Shown here: piece by piece, positions 25,636 to 34,106 of the stretch | Layout: each line of letters opens with the position of its first letter | Numbering within the stretch: position 1 is the stretch's first letter | Origin: Bog-950 sp964631835 | GTDB taxonomy: Bacteria; Bacteroidota; Bacteroidia; Chitinophagales; LD1 | NCBI GenBank assembly: GCA_964631835.1 | Contig: CAZWAD010000008.1 | Span: 66,003 to 130,002 of the forward strand | Reading direction: 5' to 3' | DNA: 64,000 bases | Program-made: the position numbers and the translations under genes | Notes under the pieces: model-generated | Databases searched by the model: none | What the model was told of the DNA's origin: nothing | The model's input: the letters and a program-made list of their open reading frames with translations, nothing else

Positions 25636-28575
25636 CTAAAAACTAAATGAAATTTGCAAGGAATAAGTGCGGTAGTTCTTCTGGCTCAGAACAACGGTAT
25701 CTTTACTTTTGTTGTATTCACGATTCTTGCCGGCTTCTGCATTTTGATAAAAAATAGTTTTGGCGGCAATTAAATCGCTTATGGTCAGGCGCACCGTGCC
25801 CCTGTCTTTCCAGAACTTTTGGCTGATTTGCAAATCGAGAAGCGGGCGCCAGTGTTCATACCATGCCGGGTTGCCTACTTCACCGGTAGCATATAAACGC
25901 AGACCCACCTGGTTATAAAGCAACGAAGCACCGGTTCCGGATTTAGGATGAACGTAATTTAATCCGAGGTTGATGATGTAAGGGCTTTGTCCCTGCATGG
26001 GGCGCACCTGCTCATCGCTGCTGTTGTTTTTTACATTGCGTAAATCCACGCGGCTGTAGATGTATGACAGGTTTGCCACAAACACTAAATCTTCTAGCTT
26101 GGGGGATGCAAAACCAAAGTTTTTACGAACCTCAATCTCAGCCCCAACAAGGAAAGCCCTTTCCGAATTATTGTAAAGAAACTGCGGAACACCGCCTGCC
26201 GCCATGGAAGTAAGTTCTATCGTGTTGGTAAAGTGCTTATAGAAGACGCTGGCATTTATGCTTTGCCCCCTGCCCAAAAACCACTCATAGCGCAAATCGG
26301 CATTGTGAATAAAGGTTTGAAAAAGATTTACGTTGCCGGTAAGATTTACATCGCGCAGAAAATCGTAATAAACAAAAGGTGACACTTCGCGGAACTCCGG
26401 ACGGCTCATGCTTTGGCTGTATGAAGCGCGCAGGTTCATGGTTTCGTTCAGCTTGTAAATAAAATTTACCGAGGGAAGCAAAGGGAAAACTGTCGTAACC
26501 TTACCGGTAGAGTCATACTTATACGCCCCGCTGAAATATTCTTTTATGTAGGTGCTGTCGGTCAGTTTGGTCTTAATGATTGGCGGCTCTGGATCCTGTG
26601 GAATCACTTCAAAATCAATACCGGTAGGCGAGGTGAGCGCTTGATTAAAATGCTCGAAACGGAACCCCCACACCATTTTAAAGCGCTCAGTGAAATTGTT
26701 TTCAAGCATAGCATACGCTGCATGAAGCTGCGACCTGGCTGTGTACATATCCGAAGGGAAAGCTACCTGGTTTAAGGTGAGTTTCCCGTTATCGAAATTC
26801 TGTTGGCTGAGAATGTTATCCACGTTTGGGTCTTGCAATATCGAGTCGCTGCTCCAGCCGCGGTAATCGTAAAAGAGATTACGCGCTTCAAAATTACGTT
26901 CTTTGTTCTGATAGGAATACCCAACAGTCAGTGCCTGTTTGTTTTTAAGCACTTCAAACGGAGCGGTTAAATCGGCACCGGCATTATAAACGCGCTCGGT
27001 AAGTTGGCTGTTAAACATGGCGCTCAGTTTAGGGTCGCTTCCTCCGTTTTGAACCTGGTACAAGAACGGGTCGGTGGAAGTGTTTGGACCGAGTGGTTCT
27101 TCGCTACTGTAAAAACGCTCGTAGCTGTAACGCATGGTCTTCGGCTGGTCGCGGTTAATGAGTGCTATACCACCATTCCAGCGGAGCTTGATTTGCCGCT
27201 CACCTAAAATATGCTCACCGCTTAAATTAGAATTTAGCACTCGTGAGCTGATAAATTCCAAACTGGCTCTGCGCTGTTCGGTTGAACTGAAAATGCTGAT
27301 ACCATCACGCAGGTATGTAGTGTTATCGCTGTTAACAGTGTATATATTTTTCCACGTAAGCTTATGATTGTTTTTAATAACCAAACCGAGATTAGCAAGC
27401 AAAGCGGCAGTAACGGAATTGTTGTATCGCTCATCGGTATAATCGTAATAGACTTCACCGGTGGCATCGTATCGGCTACGGGTTCCGGGAGTAAAACTCA
27501 GATTGTTGGAGTAGGAGAGAGCAAACACTCCCCCCGCCCGGATATCTTTATTACCCAGTGCAAACCCTCCGCTGAGCTGCAAGCTCTGGCTGGGGTAAGC
27601 AATCTTCCTTTCGCGAATCTTCCAGCTGGTATTGTTGATTTGGCTTCCGAGTTTTACTAATGTATCGCTTTTGTTGAGCAGCTTTAAATCATTCAGTTCA
27701 ACAATTCCGGGAAAGCTATTCGGCAATGGACGAACTTTTTTATCAAACCCCAGGAAATCGGTTTTACTCCCTTCGTAAGTTTTAAAATGTTTAAAAACAG
27801 TTCCCTCGTGAAAATTGATACCGTATGAGACGTTGAAGAAATTTTTCTCCGGAATATCGCGTGTGTTCAGTTGAATCAATCCGCCTGCCCATTCGCTCGG
27901 CAGGTTAGGTTGACCGGTTTTCATAATAATAATGTTGTCGAGAATATTTGATGGAAAAACATCGAAGGCGAAAGCTTTTCTATCTGGCTCGGTGCTTGGT
28001 AAAACAGTATTGTTGAGCATGGCCATGTTGTACCTGTCGGCTAAGCCGCGTATAATGGCAAACTTTCCGTCCTGAATGGTGGAACCGCTTACTCTTCGTA
28101 TAACTTCTGAAGAACTTTTATCAGGCGAACGCTTTATTTCCTCAGCAGAAATGCCGCTTTGAATAACAGTACTGCTGCGCTGCATCATCACAATAGCGCT
28201 TTCGTTGTCGCGCTTGTTGCTGGTAGCTACAATATTTACTTCTTTAAGACTTGTTTCCAGTTCTGAAATCGTGAAATCAAGAGAAGTAACCCCGCTGGTT
28301 TTAACTTCCACATTTCCCTTTTGTGTTTCCTGATATCCGATGTAACTGACCTTTACCCGATGAATGCCCACCGGCACTTTGGCAATGGTAAAGTTTCCGT
28401 CCAAATCGGTAGAAGCGCCTAAGTTGGGGTTGCCATCAACTATTACCGTAGCACCAATCAGGGTTTCACCGCTTTTGCGGTCAACCACCTTGCCGGATAT
28501 AGCTCCGGTTTGAGGAAAGGTTACTTTTGCAGCTAAAAGGAAGCAAAGGAGGAGGGTGGAAATCTTATAATACAT
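25636..28575 (-). CDS. TonB-dependent receptor of the phosphate cluster
   Basis: A 979-residue outer-membrane receptor. It has a signal peptide (ending TFPQ), a carboxypeptidase-regulatory-like domain (about 25-105, GKVVDRKSGETLIGATVIVDGN) and a plug domain (about 130-250, VIRGLADRYNMAMLNNTVLPSTEPDRKAFAFDVFPSNILDNIIIMKTGQPNLP). The plug layout resembles TonB receptors with large plugs such as those tied to phytate or phosphate. The barrel ends in SLQISFSF. It is divergent from the PhoB-like gene. The intergenic region carries a Pho-box-like direct repeat oriented toward each gene. Its likely role is uptake of a phosphorus-bearing substrate, by context. Confidence 0.88.
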   Translation of the reverse strand: MYYKISTLLLCFLLAAKVTFPQTGAISGKVVDRKSGETLIGATVIVDGNPNLGASTDLDGNFTIAKVPVGIHRVKVSYIGYQETQKGNVEVKTSGVTSLDFTISELETSLKEVNIVATSNKRDNESAIVMMQRSSTVIQSGISAEEIKRSPDKSSSEVIRRVSGSTIQDGKFAIIRGLADRYNMAMLNNTVLPSTEPDRKAFAFDVFPSNILDNIIIMKTGQPNLPSEWAGGLIQLNTRDIPEKNFFNVSYGINFHEGTVFKHFKTYEGSKTDFLGFDKKVRPLPNSFPGIVELNDLKLLNKSDTLVKLGSQINNTSWKIRERKIAYPSQSLQLSGGFALGNKDIRAGGVFALSYSNNLSFTPGTRSRYDATGEVYYDYTDERYNNSVTAALLANLGLVIKNNHKLTWKNIYTVNSDNTTYLRDGISIFSSTEQRRASLEFISSRVLNSNLSGEHILGERQIKLRWNGGIALINRDQPKTMRYSYERFYSSEEPLGPNTSTDPFLYQVQNGGSDPKLSAMFNSQLTERVYNAGADLTAPFEVLKNKQALTVGYSYQNKERNFEARNLFYDYRGWSSDSILQDPNVDNILSQQNFDNGKLTLNQVAFPSDMYTARSQLHAAYAMLENNFTERFKMVWGFRFEHFNQALTSPTGIDFEVIPQDPEPPIIKTKLTDSTYIKEYFSGAYKYDSTGKVTTVFPLLPSVNFIYKLNETMNLRASYSQSMSRPEFREVSPFVYYDFLRDVNLTGNVNLFQTFIHNADLRYEWFLGRGQSINASVFYKHFTNTIELTSMAAGGVPQFLYNNSERAFLVGAEIEVRKNFGFASPKLEDLVFVANLSYIYSRVDLRNVKNNSSDEQVRPMQGQSPYIINLGLNYVHPKSGTGASLLYNQVGLRLYATGEVGNPAWYEHWRPLLDLQISQKFWKDRGTVRLTISDLIAAKTIFYQNAEAGKNREYNKSKDTVVLSQKNYRTYSLQISFSF

Positions 28576-28633
28576 GGTCTTTCGTTTTGCGGCACAAAGC
28601 TACCGGCCATATACTATCAAATGTTGACGCTAA

Positions 28634-28650
28634 TCTTACCTTTCTGTTAA
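28634..28650 (-). promoter_or_regulatory. Pho-box-like direct repeat for the TonB receptor
   Basis: On the minus strand, TTAACA (28650-28645) and GTAAGA (28639-28634) are separated by five bases, an 11-bp direct repeat. An AACATTTG element (28625-28618) follows at 8 bp, close to the spacing at the other cluster promoters. A second, better -7 match (TAGCTTTG, 28602-28595) lies nearer the gene. Confidence 0.45.
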
Positions 28651-28689
28651 GCAAACTATTTGTTGTTAGTGCAAAATTTTAATCGTTTG

Positions 28690-28706
28690 GTAATTTGCGC
28701 TTAACA
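28690..28706 (+). promoter_or_regulatory. Pho-box-like direct repeat for the PhoB-like gene
   Basis: GTAATT (28690-28695) and TTAACA (28701-28706) form an 11-bp-spaced direct repeat. The distance to the TTTG of the -7 element is exactly 13 bp, the same as at 29481-29497 and 31353-31369. Confidence 0.6.
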
Positions 28707-28715
28707 TTGGCTATC

Positions 28716-28723
28716 TACATTTG
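28716..28723 (+). promoter_or_regulatory. -7 promoter element of the PhoB-like gene
   Basis: TACATTTG matches TAnnTTTG exactly and gives a leader of about 12 nt before ATG 28742. This argues against the upstream TTG at 28721 as start. Confidence 0.7.
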
Positions 28724-28741
28724 CAATTGCAAAGCGAGATT

Positions 28742-29425
28742 ATGAAGGATGTAACGGATGTGAAAATTTTACTGGCTGACGATGAACCGGATGTTTTGAA
28801 TTTTCTGAAATACACGCTGGAGAAAGAAGGTTTTTGGGTTTACACTGCTTTTAACGGTGAAACCGCCCTGAAATTAGCCAAAGAAGTAAATCCGGAAATT
28901 ATTGTGCTGGACGTAATGATGCCGAAAATGGATGGTATTGAAGTATGCCGCCAGTTACGCGGCATGACTGAGTTCAAAAAAACACCCATTACTTTTTTAA
29001 CCGCCCGCTCTGAAGATTACTCTGAAATAGCCGGTCTAGAAGCTGGGGCTGACGACTATATTACCAAACCTGTTCGACCCAAGGTTTTCGTAAGCCGTAT
29101 TAATGCTCTGCTGCGCAGGAATGAAGCAAAAAAGCAAACCGAAGTTGTAAAGATAGGCAGCCTTGTCATTGACCGCGAACGCTACCTGGTGATAAACAAT
29201 AAAAGTGAAATTGACTTACCCAGAAAAGAATTTGAACTGCTTAGCCTTTTAGTTTCCAAACCCGGTCGTCTTTTCAGGCGCGAGGAAATTATGCAGCGGG
29301 TTTGGGGCGATGAAAACATAGTGGGCGACCGCACCATTGATGTTCACATCCGAAAAATACGCGAAAAGATAGGAGAGGACTGTATTAAAACCATTAAGGG
29401 TGTAGGATATAAATTCGACATATAG
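28742..29425 (+). CDS. PhoB/OmpR-family response regulator
   Basis: A 227-residue regulator. The receiver domain has the acidic pair ADDE, phospho-acceptor Asp57 (IIVLDVMMPKMDG), Thr87 and Lys109 (YITKP). The C-terminal winged helix has the OmpR/PhoB signature DLPRKEFELLSLLVSKPGRLFRREEIMQRVWG and DRTIDVHIRKIREKIG. I use ATG 28742, because a perfect -7 box overlaps the alternative TTG 21 bases upstream. It lies divergent from the TonB receptor and upstream of DUF47-PiT, so it probably controls this cluster in response to phosphate. No PhoR-type kinase is adjacent. Confidence 0.9.
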   Translation: MKDVTDVKILLADDEPDVLNFLKYTLEKEGFWVYTAFNGETALKLAKEVNPEIIVLDVMMPKMDGIEVCRQLRGMTEFKKTPITFLTARSEDYSEIAGLEAGADDYITKPVRPKVFVSRINALLRRNEAKKQTEVVKIGSLVIDRERYLVINNKSEIDLPRKEFELLSLLVSKPGRLFRREEIMQRVWGDENIVGDRTIDVHIRKIREKIGEDCIKTIKGVGYKFDI

Positions 29426-29480
29426 CCCTCACCTGATGGCTTCAGCTTCATTGTGGCCTGTTTTTTCTACTGCCCAAAAT

Positions 29481-29497
29481 TTAATATTCTCTTAACA
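29481..29497 (+). promoter_or_regulatory. Pho-box-like direct repeat for DUF47-PiT
   Basis: TTAATA (29481-29486) and TTAACA (29492-29497) form a direct repeat with 11-bp period, the best match in the window to the TTAACA-N5-TTAACA PhoP-box layout. The TTTG of the -7 box begins 13 bp downstream. Confidence 0.65.
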
Positions 29498-29506
29498 TTC
29501 GACTTT

Positions 29507-29514
29507 TACATTTG
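29507..29514 (+). promoter_or_regulatory. -7 promoter element of the DUF47-PiT operon
   Basis: TACATTTG is identical to the element in front of the PhoB-like gene. It lies 29 bp before ATG 29544. Confidence 0.7.
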
Positions 29515-29543
29515 CCGCGTTCTTCATTTAAAAAAGCAACTCT

Positions 29544-30188
29544 ATGGCATTCGGAAGCATCTTTTCTTTCTTCGTTCCAAAGGACAAAAATTTTTTTAAA
29601 CTCTTTACTCAATCGTCCGACAATCTGGTTGAAATATCAAAAGCATTTTCAGAACTGATTGTAGCACCGGTGGAGCGAAGAGAAGCGCTGATTAAAAAAG
29701 TTGCCGACCTGGAACATGTAGGCGATGAACTTACTCATAAAATTTTCACAGAGCTTTCTACCAATTTCATTACTCCTTTCGACCGGGAGGACATCAGCTA
29801 TCTTTCATCTTCACTGGATGATATAGTTGACCATATTCATGGTTCAGCGAAAAGGATAGAGGCGTATAAGGTTCAGGAAATGCCTCATTCGTTCCGCAAA
29901 CTGGCGGAAATAATAGAACACTCCGCACGTGAAATTCACATGGCAGTTTCCCATTTAGAGAACATGGGCAACGTGGTTCGCATACGCGAAGCTATTGTGC
30001 GTATCAACAGCCTGGAAAACCATGCCGATGACGTTTTTGATACAGCTATTGCTGATTTGTTTGATAATGAAAAAGATGCAATAAAAATTATCAAGCTCAA
30101 AGAAATTCTCAGCGCTATGGAAACCGCTACTGATAAATGCGAAGATGTAGCCAATGTGATTGAAACCATTATCGTCAAGAATTCATAA
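29544..30188 (+). CDS. DUF47/PhoU-like phosphate transport regulator
   Basis: A 214-residue all-helical protein of the DUF47 (TIGR00153-type) family, distantly related to PhoU. Recognisable blocks are SSSLDDIVDHIHGSAKRIE and SAMETATDKCEDVANVIETIIVKNS, each with the Asp/Glu-rich pattern that coordinates metal in PhoU-like bundles. Such proteins accompany PiT transporters and modulate phosphate uptake. The PiT gene follows 21 bp downstream, clearly in one operon. A Pho-box-like site precedes it. Confidence 0.9.
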   Translation: MAFGSIFSFFVPKDKNFFKLFTQSSDNLVEISKAFSELIVAPVERREALIKKVADLEHVGDELTHKIFTELSTNFITPFDREDISYLSSSLDDIVDHIHGSAKRIEAYKVQEMPHSFRKLAEIIEHSAREIHMAVSHLENMGNVVRIREAIVRINSLENHADDVFDTAIADLFDNEKDAIKIIKLKEILSAMETATDKCEDVANVIETIIVKNS

Positions 30189-30209
30189 TCGGGATAAACT
30201 TCTGCGCGC

Positions 30210-31205
30210 ATGACTACCCTTTTGATTATAGTTATAGTTACTGCCCTCATTTTTGATTTCATTAACGGCTTTCACGATTCCGCCAACTCAATTGCCACCG
30301 TTGTTTCCACTCGGGTTCTAACTCCTTTTCAAGCCGTGGCTTGGGCTGCATTTTTCAATTTTGCAGCCTTTTTTGTTTTTAAGGAATTGGGGGTTGCCGA
30401 TACCGTAAAGAAAATGGTTCATGAGGATGTGGTTTCGCAGTCCGTATTGCTGGGCGGCTTGCTAGGAGCCATTGCCTGGAACCTTTTAACCTGGTGGTTT
30501 GGTATTCCGAGCAGTTCATCGCATGCCTTGCTGGGAGGTTTTACCGGTGCTGCGTTTGCTAAAGCCGGAATGGATGGAATTGTAATGGCTAAAGTAACTA
30601 AAACACTCATTTTTATTCCTCTTGCACCGCTTATCGGAATGCTCGCGGCCTATTTTATTTCCATTATTGTACTCAACCTTTGCCGTAAACTGCCTGTATC
30701 AAAAGTAGATAAGTATTTTCGAAGGCTGCAGTTGTTGTCATCAGCCATGTTTTCATTAGGGCACGGAGGCAACGATGCGCAAAAGACTATGGGAATTATT
30801 TGGTCGGCTATGATAGTAGCCGGGCTTATGCATAAAGGCGATGAAGTGCCGGTGTGGATTCCTCTTGTTTGCCATGCTGCCATCGGACTAGGAACCTTAA
30901 CAGGTGGCTGGAGAATAGTAAAAACCATGGGGCAGCGAATTACCAAACTTAAGCCGTTCGAGGGCTTTTGTGCAGAAACTGCCGGTGCCCTCACCCTTTT
31001 TGGCGTAACCGAATTTAAAATACCGGTTTCTACCACCCATACTATTACCGGCAGCATTATGGGAGTAGGCATGACCAAGCGTCTATCAGCAGTCAGGTGG
31101 GGGGTGGCCGGTAATATTATTGTAGCGTGGATTCTTACTATTCCGGCTTCGGCTGCGGTAGGTGGCGTTTCTTATCTTATCCTGAAGAATTTTATCGGGG
31201 TATAG
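30210..31205 (+). CDS. PiT-family inorganic phosphate transporter
   Basis: A 331-residue polytopic membrane protein. Both PiT signature repeats are present: FDFINGFHDSANSIATVVSTR near residue 12 and FSLGHGGNDAQKTMGIIW near residue 185. SSSHALLGG and STTHTITGSIMG lie in the paired re-entrant regions. It is shorter than E. coli Pit, but usual for the DUF47-linked type. It is a low-affinity, cation-coupled inner-membrane importer of phosphate or metal-phosphate complexes. It is co-transcribed with the DUF47 gene. Confidence 0.94.
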   Translation: MTTLLIIVIVTALIFDFINGFHDSANSIATVVSTRVLTPFQAVAWAAFFNFAAFFVFKELGVADTVKKMVHEDVVSQSVLLGGLLGAIAWNLLTWWFGIPSSSSHALLGGFTGAAFAKAGMDGIVMAKVTKTLIFIPLAPLIGMLAAYFISIIVLNLCRKLPVSKVDKYFRRLQLLSSAMFSLGHGGNDAQKTMGIIWSAMIVAGLMHKGDEVPVWIPLVCHAAIGLGTLTGGWRIVKTMGQRITKLKPFEGFCAETAGALTLFGVTEFKIPVSTTHTITGSIMGVGMTKRLSAVRWGVAGNIIVAWILTIPASAAVGGVSYLILKNFIGV

Positions 31206-31352
31206 GGCTTTTGAATAAGTCAGCCGGCTTTCTCCCGTCAGGTTTAATCAGGTTTATTTTTGCGGGCGGGGTTAACAATGTGGTGCTGATACATTTTTCA
31301 ATTACGTTATCCGCCATTTTCCCCGATAAAATCACAATAGCATAATAGCCTC

Positions 31353-31369
31353 TTAATGTTTACTTAACA
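31353..31369 (+). promoter_or_regulatory. Pho-box-like direct repeat for the porin
   Basis: TTAATG (31353-31358) and TTAACA (31364-31369) are 11 bp apart. A near-consensus -7 element, TAACCTTG (31379-31386), places its TTG at the same 13-bp distance as in the other cluster promoters. Confidence 0.6.
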
Positions 31370-31413
31370 ATGGGCAGTTAACCTTGTGCTCACATTTTAA
31401 TAACATATAAAAT

Positions 31414-32700
31414 ATGAGCATGCCAAAGCAAATTATCCTTGCCGTAACATTTATTTTACTTCAACTTCATTCTCATTCGCAAACAGATAGCGTTCCCCCG
31501 GCCCGAAAACAAGCTGTAAAGGAATGGTTTAAAAATGTGCCGCTGTGGTTTTCAAGCACCGACAGCAGCAAGCAAAAAGGTATTGTAAAGAAATGGTTTG
31601 AGAATATTCACATCCGGGGGTACATGCAGTTCAGGTATAACCGTATAGCAGAGTCAAATAAAGACCTGAAGTGCGAGCAGTGCGACAGGTCCTGGGGCGA
31701 TGGGGGCGGATTTTTCTTCAGGCGTATACGGGTTATCATTTTTGGTCAGCTTACCAAGCGCATTTACTTTTACATACAACCCGACTTCGGCAGTGCAGCT
31801 TCTTCCACCGGTCTTCATTTCGGGCAAATACGCGATGCATATATAGACTTGGGAATAGATAAGCGCAGCGAGTTCCGGTTCCGGATTGGTCAAAGTAAAG
31901 TGCCGTTCGGTTTTGAAAACCTGCAATCGAGCCAGAACAGGCTTCCCCTCGACCGGAATGATGCGCTGAACAGCGCGTTATCGAACGAACGCGACTTGGG
32001 TATTTTCTTTTACTGGGCGCCACAGAAAATTAGAGAGCGGTATTCTATGCTGGTGAGCGAAGGGTATAAAGGCTCGGGCGACTACGGGGTGTTCGGTGTG
32101 GGTTTATACAACGGGCAAACTGCAAATAAGCCGGAGCTGAATAAAGACAAACACGTAGTGGCAAGATTGTCGTGCCCGTTTAAAGTGAAGTCGCAGATTT
32201 TTGAGCCGGGCGTACAGGCGTACACCGGTAAATATGTAATGCCCGATGATTTGCTTACTAACGGTGTAAAGTATCGCGCTGATAAAACTTACACCGACCA
32301 GCGCATAGCTTTCACCTTCGTATTATATCCAAGGCCGTTCGGAATCATGACGGAATATAACATCGGGCGGGGACCTCAGTTTAATCCGCAAACCGATTCT
32401 ATAGAAGTGCGCAACCTCCACGGGGGCTATGTTACTTTAAACTATATGGTACGAATCAAAGACCAGATTCTTTTCCCTTTTGTGCGCGCACAGTATTATG
32501 ACGGAGGTAAAAAACACGAAAAAGATGCACGGAGTTACCTGGTAAAAGAAATTGAGTTCGGGTTTGAATGGCAGCCGGTTAGGTTTTTTGAACTGGTGGC
32601 TGTTTACACTTTCTCATCGCGCAGGTTTGAGGATTTTGCCAAACAGGATAACCTGCAAAACGGACGGCTGCTTCGCTTACAGGCGCAACTGAATTTTTAA
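31414..32700 (+). CDS. OprP/OprO-like phosphate-selective porin
   Basis: A 428-residue outer-membrane porin. A signal peptide (ending HSHSQ) and a short coiled or basic region precede the barrel (from about residue 60). The barrel has the typical beginning IHIRGYMQFRYNRI, an RIGQSKVPFGFENLQSS block and the ARLSCPFK type of central strand. It ends in RLQAQLNF. In this context (PhoB-like, DUF47, PiT and Pho-box-like promoter) it is most likely the phosphate or pyrophosphate channel of the outer membrane. It stands as its own transcription unit. Confidence 0.85.
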   Translation: MSMPKQIILAVTFILLQLHSHSQTDSVPPARKQAVKEWFKNVPLWFSSTDSSKQKGIVKKWFENIHIRGYMQFRYNRIAESNKDLKCEQCDRSWGDGGGFFFRRIRVIIFGQLTKRIYFYIQPDFGSAASSTGLHFGQIRDAYIDLGIDKRSEFRFRIGQSKVPFGFENLQSSQNRLPLDRNDALNSALSNERDLGIFFYWAPQKIRERYSMLVSEGYKGSGDYGVFGVGLYNGQTANKPELNKDKHVVARLSCPFKVKSQIFEPGVQAYTGKYVMPDDLLTNGVKYRADKTYTDQRIAFTFVLYPRPFGIMTEYNIGRGPQFNPQTDSIEVRNLHGGYVTLNYMVRIKDQILFPFVRAQYYDGGKKHEKDARSYLVKEIEFGFEWQPVRFFELVAVYTFSSRRFEDFAKQDNLQNGRLLRLQAQLNF

Positions 32701-32718
32701 GAAGGTCTGTTCTATTGG

Positions 32719-32795
32719 AGTGCAACGCCCCCAATGCTTCGCAGAGCGTCTCCGCGAACCGTTACGTACGTTTATGCTAAACCTCTGTCGCGCTT
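32719..32795. repeat. REP-like element, copy 1
   Basis: It shares blocks with the copy at 33102-33172: CCCCCA, TGCTTC, CTCCGCGAA, GCTAAA, CTC and GTC in the same order and near-equal spacing. It contains short self-complementary stretches (CTTCGC with GCGAA). Confidence 0.65.
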
Positions 32796-33101
32796 GCCCG
32801 CTACTACTGCGCGGTAATTGCAGCTATTACATTTATAGGTTTGTAACTGTGCCATTTAATTACGTTTTTACAACAAAGTGAGATACTGCGTAAACTAAAA
32901 ACAGCAAATTGCGTGGGCCGGGGCGGTGACCCCGATGGTACCGAAACTGCGTAAAGAGGAGAATGCGCGGGCTTAAAAGATTTCCTTATTTTACATCGCC
33001 TTTCGAAGCCCTTTGCCCGATTTATCACCGGGGTCTTGGGGATAGTCGAAAGGTTTTTGCTTTAAAACATCTCTTTCCGCTCTTTGCTTTTCTTTAACCG
33101 A

Positions 33102-33172
33102 AGTGCCCCCATTGCTTCTCACTGCGCCTCCGCGAAGTGCTATAGCCGCTTGCGCTAAAGCTCAGTCCCGCA
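33102..33172. repeat. REP-like element, copy 2
   Basis: The second copy in the same orientation, 383 bp downstream of the first, with the same ordered blocks CCCCCA, TGCTTC, CTCCGCGAA, GCTAAA. It lacks about six bases at its left part relative to copy 1. Confidence 0.65.
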
Positions 33173-33239
33173 TTCTATGACAGATCCAAGCAATTATTGA
33201 AAAATATTTTGCTTACCGGAGTTTTGCATTTCCTGCGTT

Positions 33240-33420
33240 GCCGTTGTTCGGTGTTATCACCAACAACTGCATAGCTTTTACCTGAGTGGTGTTGATGAGT
33301 TTGGGTATCTGACTCATGTTATGGGAAACGAATGGGTAGAAGAGCAACAAATACAATGGCTGCGCAAAATAGTTGTTGGTGACTGAGCGCAGAGCCGCTC
33401 CGAGAACACCGAACAACGGC
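33240..33420. repeat. 181-bp imperfect palindrome with two nested inverted repeats
   Basis: The outer arms are perfect 16-mers, GCCGTTGTTCGGTGTT (33240-33255) and AACACCGAACAACGGC (33405-33420). Inner 11-mer arms TCACCAACAAC (33257-33267) and GTTGTTGGTGA (33372-33382) lie nested. About 104 bp of less structured sequence separates them. It encodes no recognisable protein. It could be a MITE-like element or another foldable single-strand substrate. Confidence 0.6.
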
Positions 33421-33544
33421 TATTCACCTAGCACCAAAGGGCGAAAAGGAATAAAAAAACAGCAAAAGCTATTTGTTTAAGTTCCGCTGCGCTCCTTTTC
33501 TCATCAGCCAGCAAGTACGGGCAGGGTTTAGCCGGTACTGCGCA

Positions 33545-33964
33545 TGATAGCAAAAGCGCAGCGTATTTTAGCTGAAAGAGTATGGCGTTATATAGTTCAG
33601 CGATACGGTTTAATAACTTATCAGAGGGGTTTAACATCCTGGCAGCGTGTTTTATTGATTTGGCGGTTCGCTTTAGTGTTAAAAGCAAACAGTTTAATGA
33701 AGTGGCGTTACGGTTTTGTATTAAAGCCATCCTGTTTAGTAAAATGACACGCGGCATTTCATTGTACCGTAATGTCAATTCACTGTACCGTAATGCCAAT
33801 TCACTGTACCGTAATGTCAATTCACTGTACCGTAATGTCAGTTCACTGTACCGTAATGTCAGTTCACTGTACCGTAATGCCAATTCACTGTACCGTAATG
33901 TCAGTTCACCGTACCGAAAGGGCAATTCATTGAACGCAGATGGCATTTTATTGAATTCATTCTC
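33545..33964. repeat. 21-bp tandem array 1
   Basis: Twenty consecutive 21-bp units, from 33545 to 33964. The units from 33755 to 33922 are nearly identical (core ACTGTACCGTAATG); those before and after are increasingly diverged. The period keeps reading frames open on both strands. The plus-strand translation is a heptapeptide series such as NVNSLYR, with older units like EGFNILA and KQFNEVA. The minus strand gives LTLRYSE repeats. It may be a non-coding minisatellite. Confidence 0.85.
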
Positions 33965-34043
33965 ACCACTCATGGTATCGAAAACCCCATTCACCGCATC
34001 GCGAAGACCATCAACTATCACACAAACCCTGCTCTTTTCTCCT

Positions 34044-34106
34044 AACCTCAAACCTGCAACCTGCAACTCTTAACCCCAAACATTAAACTTTAAACCTTAA
34101 ACCATT
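34044..34106. repeat. 7-bp degenerate tandem repeat upstream of pyrR
   Basis: Nine units of 7 bp, each starting AAC (for example AACCTGC twice, then AACTTTA, AACCTTA). The last unit ends in the first T of the pyrR -7 element. The strict period identifies it as a heptanucleotide repeat. Confidence 0.75.

Noticed and set aside
32804..33028. 74-residue minus-strand ORF
   Set aside because: Low-complexity Ser/Pro/Arg-rich translation in a repeat zone, without start signals or recognisable motifs.
33240..33420. integron attC site
   Set aside because: The arms lack the conserved core boxes (RYYYAAC/GTTRRRY) in the right places, and no integrase or gene cassette is near.
33545..33964. CRISPR array
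   Set aside because: Units are contiguous 21-bp repeats with no unique spacers, and no cas genes are near.
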